Shown: positions 1 through 23,900, numbered from the stretch's first letter. The stretch is DNA of 64,000 bases from Syngnathus acus (GCF_901709675.1 NC_051099.1:6698001-6762000); one strand, 5' to 3'. Notes: generated from the sequence alone by a model not told the origin. Numbers and translations: made by a program.

Positions 1-140
1 CTTCTTCACCTCCAGCCCCCTCTCCCGACTCAACATAATCTGGACCATGGCTCCCTTCTCCAGTCCGGAATCCCCCATTCAGGTCTACACACTTATTCTT
101 AGTTTTCCTGGAAGAAATTGTGACATCATGATTCCAAGAG

Positions 141-2118
141 CAAGAATTCCTTCCAGGTGATCGTGTATGACCACGGCCAGATTATAGAAGACCCCTCCCT
201 CATTGGCAGGGTGGGCTTTACAGGTATAGCCATGATTTAGTTTTTTTAAAACAAGGATTAGACAAACCAACTAAAAGAAGGTGACCCACTTGCTTGGAAG
301 GTATCCCATGGAGTGCAGACATCATGGTGAACGATACTCACGTGTCGGACGCTGGGATTTATCGCTGCATGGTCAACAACCCTCCAGAAACGGCAGATCC
401 CGGCATAGGAGAACTCCAGCTCACAGTTTTAGGTATGTTTAGACACACATTTTTACTTCTCATGTTAATAACAATGTTAATCTGCTGATTGCGCCAACAG
501 TGGCACCATCGCTGCCCGCGTGCCAGTGGGACGGCAACACAGACGCGGGGGGTAGCGTCACGTTGTCCTGCTCGGTTGCCGAGGGCATTCCCACTCCGGA
601 GATCCACTGGGATAAACTCAACCCAGAGGAAATTTCACTTCCTATCAACATGGAGGGTTAGAATTTGATCTTTACTCCATACAAAATGAGTTCTTCTATT
701 TAATGTCGGTGTCAGCAATTTTATGCCACCCTTGAATGGTAATTTTTTTTTAGAGAAGAGAGGCCTTAACCTTGAAGGTGGGGGTGGTACAACTAAAATA
801 AAATAAACACCATTTTACTTTAGTGGAAAATTGAGGCCACCAAAGTCACCACCTTCAAAAAAGTGAGTCCAGCCCAGAGAGTAAAAATGGCTAAGTAGGA
901 AATGTCAAACAAAATTTATTCAATATTTTGCCAACCAATTGCCAATTAAAATGGGCATCATTTAAAAGCTAGCGTAGGCTAGGGTGACCATATTTTGATT
1001 TTCACTTAAATGTTTGCTCAACCCGTTTTTGAGATACAGATATGATCCTTAAAAACCCAGACAACATGCTGACGTTATAAATAATAGCACCATCTTTCAC
1101 AAAACGTTTCTTACCATCTTTTCAGTGTAATAATGTAAATAACAAATCAGTCGTGTCGCAAGGATATTAATTTAACAAATAAAGAAGCTCACCTCATTAT
1201 TTATATCATATTTAGATTTTTCCCTCGTTGTTTTCTTGTCCATTCTGTGTGCCCGGTGTTCTGGAATAAAGGACGTTAGTCAATTTTCCAGATAAACTTC
1301 TTTTCCGGGTCCCTCCCAGTGTCTACGTCACACACACCTGTAACGGTGGTGTACCCCGCATGATATAAAAAAGTCCTCTCAAATGTCATGCAAAACTTCA
1401 GTCAAATTAAACAAATGCTAATTGATCCCGCGAAAAAAACAATTAATACCGCACATTTTCATGAATTTACTACACCCGACCGCGCGCCCGGATAGGATGT
1501 AAATAAAAAGAAGACATATCCGGGCAAAACAGGATGTTTGGTCACCCTAACGTTGCCCAGGTGAAAATGGGTCAAATCAATGCCATTTGTCCAATCCTAT
1601 GGAAACATTGCCATCTAGCGGAAAGAAAGCGCAATTGCGGTCTTGGAAGCGCAACTTTGGCGTTGTCTATATTGAATACATTACTGAAAATTTATTGATT
1701 ATTTCCCAGGCGAGCTGTCGGGTTCAGTCCAGATTGTCAATGTGTCCTCACAAACATCCGGCCTGTATCGTTGCTCCGCTTCCAACGTCCTTGGGACGGA
1801 GAACTGCTACGTCAACCTGTCCGTCTTCAGCGGTGACCACCACTTTTTTTTTTTCTCACTCTCATAATCCAAAATCCATATACACTGATATGTTTTTGAT
1901 AACTGGCAGCGGTGGCAGGGAATTCCTCAGGCATCCTGCAGGGGGTGCTGCTGACTTTGTCCATGAGCCTGATGCTGCTGGCCTTGGTGGTGCTCATGAC
2001 GTGGCTTCATCGTACAGGCCAGGACGGCCGATGGAGGCTCTCCAAGGAGGAGGAGGATGAGGAGGGCTACAATGAGATCCGCTATACTCCATCGTTAATG
2101 AAGCGCTCCTTTGTGTAA
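141..2118 (+). CDS. CTX-family Ig-domain membrane protein (IGSF11/CXADR-like), 3' exons only
   Basis: Type I cell-surface adhesion protein of the CTX immunoglobulin subfamily; the 5' end lies outside the window. Exons read: about 141-223 (5' border uncertain), 301-432, 501-656, 1710-1832, 1910-2118. All introns are phase 1 and the phases agree. The first two exons give the second half of a V-set domain (GRVGFTG, then DAGIYRC). The next two give a C2-set domain with the usual cysteines (LSCSV, LYRCSAS) plus the extra pair typical of this subfamily (PACQW, TENC). The last exon carries a transmembrane helix at about 1931-2008 and a tail of about 40 residues with an acidic KEEEDEEGYNEIR stretch like that of IGSF11 and CLMP. 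The end RSFV fits a class I PDZ ligand. The tail is far shorter than in IGSF11 or CXADR, so the exact orthologue is open. It converges tail-to-tail with pcnx3. Confidence 0.82.
980..1549. mobile_element. hAT-type MITE in an intron of the Ig gene
   Basis: About 570 bp bounded by inverted TAGGGTGACCA (980-990 and, reversed, 1539-1549), with partial similarity continuing inward. The flanks GCGTAGGC and ACGTTGCC agree at 5 of 8 bases, which would fit a decayed 8-bp hAT target duplication. No long ORF is present, so it is non-autonomous. It occupies about half of the 1.05-kb intron 657-1709. The rest of that intron shows nothing else. Confidence 0.7.
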
Positions 2119-2150
2119 GACATTTTGCTAACATGACATGCTGCTTTTTA

Positions 2151-2156
2151 AATAAA
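2151..2156 (+). other. Polyadenylation signal of the Ig gene
   Basis: AATAAA lies 33 bases after the TAA stop at 2116-2118. This implies a very short 3' UTR ending at about 2175. Confidence 0.7.
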
Positions 2157-2299
2157 TTCTCCAAATTATGACTGTGCCATTTCATTCATTTGTGATTTTA
2201 AGAGAGTTGTCACTAACACGAGGGAGACAAGAGGCCCCAACATTCCAACTATACTTTGATTCTGGAGAAGGAAAAAAAAAATACAAACTAGAGCACTCA

Positions 2300-3938
2300 A
2301 GCTGCAAACAAAGACACAAAAATCTTTAATTTAAATAGAAGGGAAAAAAATCACTTAAAAAACTGTACAGAACATTGAACATTGACTTAAATAAAGATTC
2401 CCCTGTGAGAAAAACTAAAAAAGAGATGGAGAGATGGGGTACAAATAAAAAAGGAAAAACAGAACCTAATCTTCCCAAATTGCACATTTCAAATGTGACG
2501 CTAAACGGACTTAGTGTCTTAAACAGAAAAAACCCCAGAATTTCCAATCATAATAAAATAGGTTTATATTTTTAAATATATATTTATATATGAAACATGC
2601 TGTACATAGTTGCAGAGATTACGAAATCCCTTTTTATTTTATTTCAACTGACCACCGTTTTGTGCTTTGCTTTCTCTGAGCAAAGTAAGGAAGAAAGAAA
2701 AGTTCAACTGGCTGCTGCGGTTTTATAAAAAGAAAAAAATGTTAAGACGGCTACTTGGGGATTTCAGTGGGAGAATGATGGCCACCACCAATCTACTATG
2801 AATTTGGGCGGCTTGCCACAGTTTGATCATCCTGCAGGGTCTTATTTTGTATTCTACTGCATTATCTGATCACTGAGGTCAATCCAGAGTGAGGCAGAGT
2901 GCAAGATGGGGAAGAAACCCAACATAGAGTGACTTCTTCGTGTACTTCCAGTTAGACACACACACACACGCAGGAGCCCCTGTTGAGATGACAAAATTGT
3001 AACACTGGTTTGAAGAAGGGATGACAAAACAAAAACGCAAGTTGCCAATTTAACATCAGCACATGATACAAATGAATCCCAAATATGTAAGACCTCCAAT
3101 AAATATGTATCCTTTGTTTTCAGTTTTTATCCTTTAGTTCCAACTAAAACGCTGGATTCAAGCAGTAGTAGTGGTGACTCTGTTAGCTAGTTAGTAGTAG
3201 TAGCGGGGGGATGCAGAAGCAGTAGTCGAGTAGGAGCGACAAGGAAGCAGACCCCTTTGCCCCCTCCCATCCTCCTTATTGGATGCGATGCGGGCTGGCG
3301 GGTGTCTCCAAATGACTGGCGCGACACCGACGCCTCCATCTTCAAGTAAAGAAGAAGAACAAAAATCCCTAAATAGAAAAAGAAAAAAAAAAGTTTGTGA
3401 TCAACACAATTTCTCAGGCTGGACTCAGAGGCTGTAAACAAGCGGCCTGAGCACCGTGCGCCGGCCGGGGGAGGAGATGCACCATAAAAACGGTCGGCTG
3501 CTGAAATTTCAATTTTGTGCCTCTGGACTGAACACCGGCGAGAACTTCTGAGTTGGGAGGAAAAACTGAACAAGGCTTCTCGTGGTCTCCACACAGTCAA
3601 AGCTGATCTTCCATGTTCCAGTTTATAAAAATAATTGTTGACCAAAAGGAAAGAAAAAAGATCCTTGGAATTGCACTGGCCTTTCTGGCCTTTTAGCACA
3701 CATACACTCACGTACACACACAAACACACACACACACACACACGCGCAGCGCATCTGAGCCTCACTAAGATGACTTTGGGAGTAGCGTCATGAGTTGACG
3801 TGGAACATGCTTTAAGACCGCATCGTGTTTTGTGAATCCATGTGGAATAAACATTGATATAATGAGTCTTGATGGGAGCGTGGGGGGTGCCGTCCAGTGT
3901 GCTGTTACCCAAAAGGGGGGAGGGTGGTGTGTCAATAA
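2300..3938 (-). other. pcnx3: pcnx3 3' untranslated region (approximate)
   Basis: AT-rich, non-coding sequence downstream of the pcnx3 stop. On the minus strand there is an AATAAA at 2633-2638 (TTTATT on plus) and an ATTAAA variant near 2323. Either could set the end, and the second would leave about 150 bp to the end of the convergent Ig gene. It contains a CA microsatellite at about 3697-3746. A 241-codon minus-strand ORF at 3187-3912 runs through that repeat and is not believed to be coding. Confidence 0.55.
3697..3746. repeat. (CA)n microsatellite
   Basis: Interrupted CA dinucleotide run in the pcnx3 3' UTR. It reads TG on the transcript strand. Confidence 0.9.
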
Positions 3939-15371
<11,433 letters not shown>

Positions 15372-16150
15372 CTGGAAGAGAGATCACAGAAATTGATGGG
15401 AAAAATAAACTGAGTGAAGCGCCCGCAAGGACTAAAAATACAACATCAGATTAAAAGACGATTTGACTCAGGATACACAACTCACAAAGTTTTCAGTGTC
15501 AACATATTCAGATGTATAACAATGCATTATATTTAAATAGTGCTTTTCTGGATACTAAAAGTTTATAACGACCCTGAGAGGCGATTTTTATACCGCACCT
15601 CTAAATTGTAAAATCATCTTTCATTAGGATGTGTGATGTACTTGTACAATTATAACCCACAATGCAGTTTAACACGTGACTGGAAGAATTCAAAACGGAG
15701 GGTTTTAAAAATAATATCTCAAGTCTGAGGGCCTATTATAGTGTTCTCCCATCTAGATGACATTTTCCAAGAGGCACTAGCAGGCTAACAAACAATTTCG
15801 CCTAGCTTGTGACTATGTTATTATCGAGACAAACTGGAGCCGATCGAAACATCAACACCTGCTATCATCGTGGCGTGTGTGTGCACATAATCGACCGCTA
15901 CAGCAAACACAATCACAAACGCTGACATTCGGTGTTAAACATCAGATGATTTAATATAGAAACCGGCTAATGCTAGGCCTGCACTAGCTGCAATGCAATC
16001 TGCTCGCTGTCACTCTCGTTAGCAGGGTAAACAACAAGGAGTCGTAAAAACATGAGCAAGACATAAACGTGCAATGTTGCAAATGTTAACGTGAGCTGAC
16101 TTTATCTTGACAGAAGGTAAAATGATGCTCGTAGTTGAAACGCTACTCAC

Positions 16151-16290
16151 ATTTGAATCCCAGCACAGCGTACACTTAGCTTTAGCCGTCCAGCTTGCCT
16201 CATATCCTTCTTCCGCATCCACTCTTCGCAAAAATCTCAGATTTCCTTCGCAGGATGCGAGCGAGCAATGTCAGAAAAATAAGAAGTAAA
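16151..16290 (-). promoter_or_regulatory. pcnx3: Candidate first noncoding exon and promoter region of pcnx3
   Basis: A strong GTGAGT donor on the minus strand abuts 16151. The interval 16150-16560 is less AT-rich, with CG-containing stretches such as the alternating GC run near 16523-16540. This would suit a TATA-less housekeeping promoter upstream of pcnx3. The start site cannot be fixed from sequence. The rest of 15374-16150 would then be intron and shows nothing recognisable. Confidence 0.35.
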
Positions 16291-16789
16291 ATATAGACAG
16301 ACTTTTTTTCCACTGACGAAGGGCTAATTTATCATTTCGCGAGGGTCCCTGGTTTTCTTTGACATTTTAGAGGGACGGACAAGCCTCGCTCTGGAGCCCC
16401 ATTCATGGTGAACGTCAAGCAGGTTTTTTTTACGAGAACAGGAAGTGTGTTGAAATGTTTCCGAGAAAAAAAAAGGCTAACTGTAGCTGCTAAGGCGCTA
16501 GCCAACAACTAGTTGGCTCACATGCGCGCGCGCACGCACGCTCAAGTGAGTAATCGTCGAGATATTCCCATGATGCTGATTGGTCACATCCAATGACGTC
16601 ACCAGGCGGGGCATACGCCAGATAATTAGGAACAGCGTCGCAGGCGTCTCGCCCTCTTTACACCAGTTCACCAAGTATTTACTTCTATATTGAGTCCAGT
16701 AATCTTTCTTACATAAATTCATCCATTTATTCTATTCATTGACTAATTAAATCATTGATTTATTCATTGTGGATAGTAAAAAATAGTAA

Positions 16790-17040
16790 AATGAACAATT
16801 TAGAGGTTAGTTTAGCAGAGTTTTTCCAGAGGCCAGCCAATATAGGTTCCCACCAGGTCCTTGCGTCTTCCAAACAGTCTCCCGGATGTACAACGAGCTT
16901 CAGAAAGAGGGGGAAAAAAAATGCCACAGCGCCAAGTCGTATGAGTAAGGAGGTAGCTCCTGTAAAGTGATGCTCTTCTTGGCCAGGAACTGCCAGATGC
17001 TCAGGGCATTGTGAGCAGACATGTTATGGTAAAGGTTACA
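16790..17040 (-). pseudogene. Decayed mariner transposase fragment
   Basis: Minus-strand reading at 16900-17031 gives HNMSAHNALSIWQFLAKK, then ELPPYSYDLALWHFF. This is the mariner signature around the second and third catalytic acids (normally NAPAHxALSIRQFL and PPYSPDLAPCDFF). The first catalytic D is replaced (HNMS for HDNA), SPDL has become SYDL, the CDFF aspartate reads H, and a stop follows. Only a piece of the element is recognisable and no inverted repeats were found. It lies between the 3' end of nrxn2 and the presumed pcnx3 promoter. Confidence 0.75.
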
Positions 17041-17697
17041 GCATACCTTTCCCTTGGCAAAATCTTCATCGCTTCTTTGCTGGTAGTAGCTGTCTTCATT
17101 CTACAATTCTTTGTCTTTTCAGCAGGGGGTAGTCAAACATCATCGAACCCATCACTGCATCCGAGGATAGAGTTTACCCTCCCAATCATTAAATCTGTTG
17201 AAGTCTGTGCATGTGAGAAAACAGGACTGATAAATTATTACAATGATGGAAACATTTGGCATCTTCTCATGCTACTACTTTGTTTAAAAATATTCTGGTA
17301 TTTTGGTTCAACTCTGTTCCTTCATGCAGTTTTTCCTCAACCCTCCATGGTAAATTCAAATCCGCATTGCAAAATACACTCTCCACGGCAGCCCCAACTC
17401 TGATCTGTATTTTCATTCGGAAATAACAACAACAGAAACCCAAACACTTCAATTGATTGTAAGTGTTGAACATCAGCGCCCCACCAAGCCCGGCTGACAT
17501 GTCGCCTGAGGAGAAGTGAAGAGAGAAGCAAGCAGAGAGCGAAGCCATGATGATGAAACTCAAATGCAAGAGACATTTGGAAACCAATATCATGACCTAC
17601 TACTACTACTTGTATGAAAGACTGTTCTTCCGTGTAAAAACACCATCACCTTGTCTTTCGTGTGTAAAACGACACCATTGTAAATTGATTGAATGTA

Positions 17698-20155
17698 TTT
17701 ATTCTCGGTAAGAATAGTGCAACCATTGAGTAAAGTTAAAATTCATCAGCATGTATTGTGAGAATCAGCAGTGTTTACACGATTAATGCATTGATTAAAA
17801 TTATTAGCTTGATTTAATTCAATCGTAAATCACATTTGCCCTGATCCTAAAATTATGCTGAGCTAAAAATTCTATATTTTAGTCCAACGCATCCCTCAAT
17901 AAAATGTTGTCCAAGAAGCAGCACACAACACAAGTGTGTACAAATTATATCATCAAGTGTATTTTTTTTTTTTTTTTTGTATCTTTATGCACGTTCTGTA
18001 CACATATAGAGATCCATTTCACATGAACACTATACAATAGCAATGAGTGAGGGATGGAATATTTTACGAGCACAGAGCTGCTCATGTCGAATGGCACTTT
18101 TCATACAAAAAAAAGTAACAGGGGATCACAGAGCATGAATAAAAAGTCAATGTAGACAGAACCCAACAGAGGAAATGGCTTTATATTATTCGATCCATTG
18201 AGTAACAGATTCAGCACATATAAAATGCACAATGCAATAAAACAAAAAAACATCAGTTTGTTCCATCCTGGTGTTTTCTCTGCTTAATCGGAGCCTTGAA
18301 TAATGCAGGAAAACAAGATGGTTTGCAGCTATCGGAGGAGACTGTGTGCTTTTTGTCAGAGTCAAAGGCAATCTAAAATGGAACGTGTTAGGAGGAGCGG
18401 TGACAAGTTACATCGAAATATCAGAGAAATATCAATACAATTCACACATCATCAATTATTCATCTCATGGAGTAATCTTGAAGTCACTCATAGAAAAAAA
18501 ACCAATACATGTCTGCTTTACAAGGAATATCTATGTCTCCACGATATGTTTACATTTCCTGTGTGCTTTTGGATCATCCCTTAGCAGTTCCTTTTTTTTT
18601 TTTCTCATGGAGGGTACATGATGGTCAGTGAGCTGGCTTCATAGTCTCTTTCCAAGAAGCATAATGGGAAAATGTTTTGCAGCCCCAAAGTTGGGCGGCA
18701 GCGTTTTTTGGGTCATCATTGTGAAAGCTGTGAGGGAGGTGGGAGAGGGACGAGCATCTCGGACGCCGATTCTTCTCCGTAACTTTACATCCGTAATGCC
18801 TCTTGAGTGTGCTAGCCTCTATATATACATACAAGCAATGTTTACAGATATACCTTTACTCGATGTAGACGGAACTTTTCACACAAACCCTTATTTTGAA
18901 TTCAAAGCTACACCGACCACACAGAAATAAATGACTCTCGTCCGTCCTCCTTCAGGTTTGTTGAGTGATACCCCTTTTTAAACATCTTGTATTTTTCATG
19001 TTTATCATCTCTTGTTGACAGAGGCAGGGCAAACTGGGGGGGAGGCTTCAAACCTTCATTATGTAACATGACTGAGGAGATGTCTTGCAGAAATAAAAGG
19101 CTTTGTTCAGTTTTGTTCGCGTACCACAAAAAAGTCAATTGTCTACATTACGGAAAGTGGCTGTAGAAAGTGTGAACACACCCTTGTTACAATATCTGGG
19201 GAAAAAAGTGCCCTTCTTGGAAAAAAAAAAGCAATTTTTTGGTAGTTGGTATTGGCAAACAAGAAGAATAGTAGTAGAAGAAGAAACAGTAGAAGTTAGG
19301 CTAACTCTTAGCTACACTGTGGTTAGATAGTCTTCCCTTTTTCAGTTTTATTGTGTTGAATGACATATTTTACACACAGCAAAAAAAAAAAAAAAAAGAA
19401 AGGTCTTCTATTTGTGTCCAGCTAGCATCCTAATTGGCTATTGCTTCATCATTACAATCACAGAGAATGTGGATTGGCTGAACTCGAGGTTAACTGCAAG
19501 GAATGGGAAATACTGAACAAGTTTGCAAATGTTGGACGCGACTATTTTCCGAGCAGTTTGAGGAGGGGATGTGGTGAATAGCAAATGATTCTGTGATTGA
19601 GCATAATAAGCAAGTGTTGCACACAAACATCCCACAAAGAGCCAATGACAGATCTGTCAGGGAAAAATAAGTGCTGCTATACGCACCCTGAAATTAATAA
19701 TATGTTGAGACACATTTTGATTTATTCCATTTGGGGTTGTTTTTCTTCAGCAAGAAATTGATGTTATTAAGGTTGAGGACCTTGCTATGTCAACAGGGTT
19801 GTGTTCACGCTCTATAGCCACTCTGCTATAATGGACATTTGAGACAGAGTTTACACAGAAGAAAACACTGAGGCTCAACTCAAGGCCGGTTCCTTTAACT
19901 GCATCATATCCGTGCTTCACACAAAGCAACAGCGGATACGAAGTTGTTTGCACTTACAACATGGACATGATGGATGACAGACTTGTAGTAGCTGAGAAAC
20001 TGTGAGGGAAATGTGAGCATTAACCACAGTCTGCGTTTAACAGTTGGCTTTCGTAACCTTTGAAATGTCTGACGTCCAACTGGAATTTAAAAAAAAAAAG
20101 AGCGGTGATTTGAAAGTGGAGCACCCTCACATCCTCTCAGTCCTCGCCCCGCTGC
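17698..20155 (-). other. nrxn2: nrxn2 3' UTR (approximate)
   Basis: Non-coding sequence downstream of the nrxn2 stop. Candidate 3' ends on the minus strand are AATAAA at 19347-19352 and 17698-17703, and a CATAAA variant at about 17978-17983 just before a genomic A-run (T-run on plus, about 17959-17976). No exon on either strand is supported here. Long T and A runs near 18590, 19220 and 19380 are simple repeats. Confidence 0.5.
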
Positions 20156-20964
20156 TCATACGTAATATTCTTTGTCCTTGTTCTTTTTGCCCTTGGTGAT
20201 TGCCTTGGCCGCCGAGGCCGTCGCTGTGCTTTTGTCTTTGACCACCGCTCCGTTGCCTTCGGTCGCAAAATTGTTGGCAAAATTGTGGCCCTGGTCTGTC
20301 TGGTAGGAGCCTTCGTCCCGGTTGCGGTACTTGTACATGGCATAGAGGAGGATTAGAATGCAGAGAGCAGCAGCAGCCACGATACCAACCACCATCCCCG
20401 TGGTGCTACTGGACTCCCTGATCACCTCCACGGCGCCCGGTTGGATCTTTTCGTCGGAGGCTGTGGGGTCGGCTGTGGGCACATGGGGAAAATTGGGGGG
20501 GTAAGTTAGTCCCGGTGTGTTTCGGGAGGATGGGGGAGCAGGGGGCAGAAGCACCTGGTCTCGGGTGTTCATTTTGCCTGCGGGGATGTGGAGCTGGTCG
20601 GGGTTGGTGGTGGGAACATAGGGGGGTAAGGGGCGGGGTTTCGGAGCTCCGCCCTCACCGGCGGCGGGAGGTGGCGGAGGAAGGACTGTCCTGTCAGTGA
20701 CCAACGGGGAGTTGTTATTATTGTAAAAGTCCTCGTCATCGGATTCCGTCATCTCCCCGGAGCCGAAGGCCGAAACCTCCACGGTGTCACCACAGTCCTC
20801 CTGGTCTGGGGGGCAGGAAGGGTGAGGAGGGACTATCACAGACTCTTTGGTGGTTTCGAGGGGGGACAGGAGGGTAGGGGGAGGGGGGAGGACGGGATAA
20901 CGGGTGGCGATGGATGGGGGCTCAAGGGAATCCACTGTTATAATAGGCAAGACTAATTCACCTC
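20156..20964 (-). CDS. nrxn2: nrxn2 last exon: stalk, transmembrane helix, cytoplasmic tail
   Basis: 269 codons including the stop. It begins [18 protein letters not shown] and continues as a proline-rich stalk with an acidic patch (ESDDEDFY) and an SG site in acidic context (AFGSGEM), a possible heparan-sulfate attachment point by analogy with other neurexins. Then come [13 protein letters not shown], the helix [19 protein letters not shown], and the stop-transfer YKYRNRDEG. The tail [18 protein letters not shown] differs from the usual mammalian RNYISNSAQSNG but regains KNKDKEYYV. The ORF stays open upstream of 20964 into the intron, but the acceptor TTTTTAG at 20965 fits the phase-1 end of the preceding exon. 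Confidence 0.95.
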
Positions 20965-23900
20965 CTAAAAAGGAAACAGAAAAGGTAGGGGAGGATCCTA
21001 AATTAGAACAGCATTCAAATTCTAACACAACACTTGCGCCCATTACCAAAGAGGCTAGACGAACAGTAAAGAATAAATTACCATCAACTAGCACATCAGC
21101 AATTTTTTTTTTTCTCCTTAATGATTATTTTACACAACGAGACTATTCAACCGCATTAGACCCTACGCAAGTGATAGCGTGTGGGTGTGTCGCGTAGAAT
21201 ACTGCAAGAGGCACAAATATATAAGATGACTCCTGCAACCAAACAACACACAATAAACATTTAAATTACATTCCTTATGCACGTACGTAGGCGGCGTTAC
21301 AGCAGGCCAAAATAAAAAAAAATGCAATATGCTCCATACTGTTTGGGGACATCACTGAATCCAAGAACTGTATGTAAATATGTATCGCATCATACACAAA
21401 GGTCAAATCATGCCATTTTCATTTTCTTTGTATTCATCAGTGCATTTCCACCTGGGTGGTATTTGTGGCTGCATTATTATCTCCGTTGCAATCTGAATCC
21501 CGTTTATGTTAACAACAACAAAAAAAAGCGAAGGTCACGCTAATTATTGCGAGTGCTTCAATATCTTTAAACGGCGCCACTTGCGGAGCCATAAAGTCAT
21601 GCTCGAGTCGCTATCGTTTACTCTTAACGACTCCATAAGCTTGTTCTCTGGAGAATTTAGTAGGATTCTACACAAAAAGTAATGCAGGTAATTAGAAGAT
21701 ATTAGATTTTTTAGGATTCCAGGAGACATGATAAAAAAAGAAAGAAAAGAAAATAGTGTATTGTTAATTTCAAAGAACACTTATGCAGATGCTGTCCACT
21801 CTTTTTTTTTAATGAATGATTTATGTCCTCTGGGTTTGAAAGGATTACAATAACATTTGTAGATTATAATCTGTCCCTATAATATTTGCATAATTTCTCA
21901 CAAAAATGTCATTGAATAGTGGCCGGGGCTGTATTTATTCAAATTTAGTGCGAACCAGCTATTTATTTAAAGTAGGCATGTAGTTGTAGCATTTGCACAA
22001 ATGCTTGGGAGGAGAATGACCTGCTGAAAATTTGAGTTGAAATATGTACACGTGGTTATTTCATTGGAATAAGCAAGTGCTCCACATTAGTAGTGTCTCC
22101 TCGTGTGACCTTCTATTCTTGATTGTTTTATAAATACCGGTGCAGTGCGGTGCAAAACCTTCCGCTTGTGTCCTCGCTGTCACTTATGATCGATGAGCCC
22201 GACTGAACGGTGCGGCCAAAGTCGAGAGTAAGACGAGACAAGATTCAGCCCTCCGAAGTAGTTAGCAACACTCGAGGGTACGTTTGAGGCACTTACATAA
22301 GGTAAACCATAAGCATGGCATCGATCAAGATGAAAGCTGGACAAGTCTATTCAGGCCGTCTGCTCTTGCTACACAGCAGCAAGAGCATGCTCATTTTTTT
22401 CCATTTATTTTGATGATGATGATGATGAATTATGAAGACCTCCAGCTTTGAGTGTGTCCGGGTGGTACACAATAGAAGGAAAAGAAAAAAAAATGATGTC
22501 ATGCTGCTATAATGTCATACTATTTCTAAAGCTTTTTTTTTGTCAGGAGCAATTTATTTGGCGGTAAGGTGTTGATTTGCTAAGTGGACAATACCCAGTG
22601 TCTAATTGAGCATTGATTACAGCTCTTTGCAGTAGAAACACTCATTTGTGCTGAGCGTTTTGTACTCCCGCCGATATAACTACACATTTATTTATTTTTT
22701 TTGCCATAGAAAACCCACCTGTTCCCGGTTCACACTCTTCTAGGTCTTCATCATCACTTGGGCACTCGGCTGACGCCACCAGAATATCATCAGAGTTCTG
22801 CGGCTGTGTGAGGGGGAAAAAGAAACAAGAAAAAAAAAAAAAATTAACAAACAGATGGTCCCGCTGCTCAGTGCCCTATGAGCTTGTTTGCTGTGTGCTT
22901 TATGAAGAAGAAATGCTGCAATGTGTTTCAAAGTGCCACTTCAGTGTTTGGAGCTTGGAGCAATGCGAGTGAAAGAACAAACAGAAAAATGTGCTCATAT
23001 TTTGCTGCTTTTCATTCGTTGCCCCCACGGCAACTATTCCATGTTTATGTTGAAAAGGAAATTCCCACCCGGCCGGCGCTCGATTGTGTGTAAGCTGCAT
23101 CTTGCAATAACAAATTTTCTCATACTAAATCAATGCTCTTCTTTTTTTTTGAAGAAGGAGGCTTAGGTCACACAATGACCTCAGTATAAACCTGAACAGA
23201 ATGCTGAATGGCTGGTCCACTTGGATGAATTGAAAATACATGAAAGGCAAATGGAAGCTTGGCGGCAAGATAAATGCAAATCAATCTGAAAGCAAGCCAG
23301 CATTGCAGCTTTGAAAAATCCTTCCACCAGTTTTCTATAACGTTTGTCCTCATTAGGGCCGCAGGTAATTTGAGGATTATCCCATCTGACTTTGGACGAG
23401 AGATGGCGTACACCCTGATCAGTCGCAGGGCAGATGATGGACCCATAATCTTGACGAATGTGCATCAAAAGAAGCGACTGTAGCTTGGAGAAGTTTGAGG
23501 ATAATTTTAAGTTTGAACAGCACCTTTGGCCTTTAGTTCCAACAAAACACTGCAAGCGCTCATGTTTTCTTGAATCCAAACAAAAGACATGTAATCCTCC
23601 GATGAGCGCAAGACCATGAAATTTTAATTATAAGATTCAAGTCTCACAATGAAAAGGAAATATTTTCAATTTGTCTTTCCCCTCTGCATAGTTTCTTCAT
23701 TGTACGCCGTTGTTTCCACAACATATCACACAATCTGCTTGGTTATGATTATTTTTTGGGGATTTCACCGAGCACACAAACAAGAAATGAGCCTCCAAGT
23801 ACGACACATCAAAAAAGGACATTGAGATATTATGGCATAGGATTCAAGTACAGCTTGATACGTGACTATTTGAGAACTCGCTAGCATAGCAAATGGAGCC

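Noticed and set aside
1587-2060. 157-codon plus-strand ORF
   Set aside because: It crosses two real exons of the Ig gene in the wrong frame and reads through introns.
3187-3912. 241-codon minus-strand ORF
   Set aside because: It lies in the pcnx3 3' UTR, runs through the CA microsatellite (a VCVCVCLCVYVSVCV stretch) and shows no domain.
20965-21094. Upstream extension of the nrxn2 last-exon ORF with an ATG at 21094
   Set aside because: Intron read-through. The acceptor at 20965-20966 and the phase of the preceding exon define the true border.
23181-23579. 132-codon minus-strand ORF in an nrxn2 intron
   Set aside because: No recognisable motif, no consistent splice context and ordinary intronic composition.
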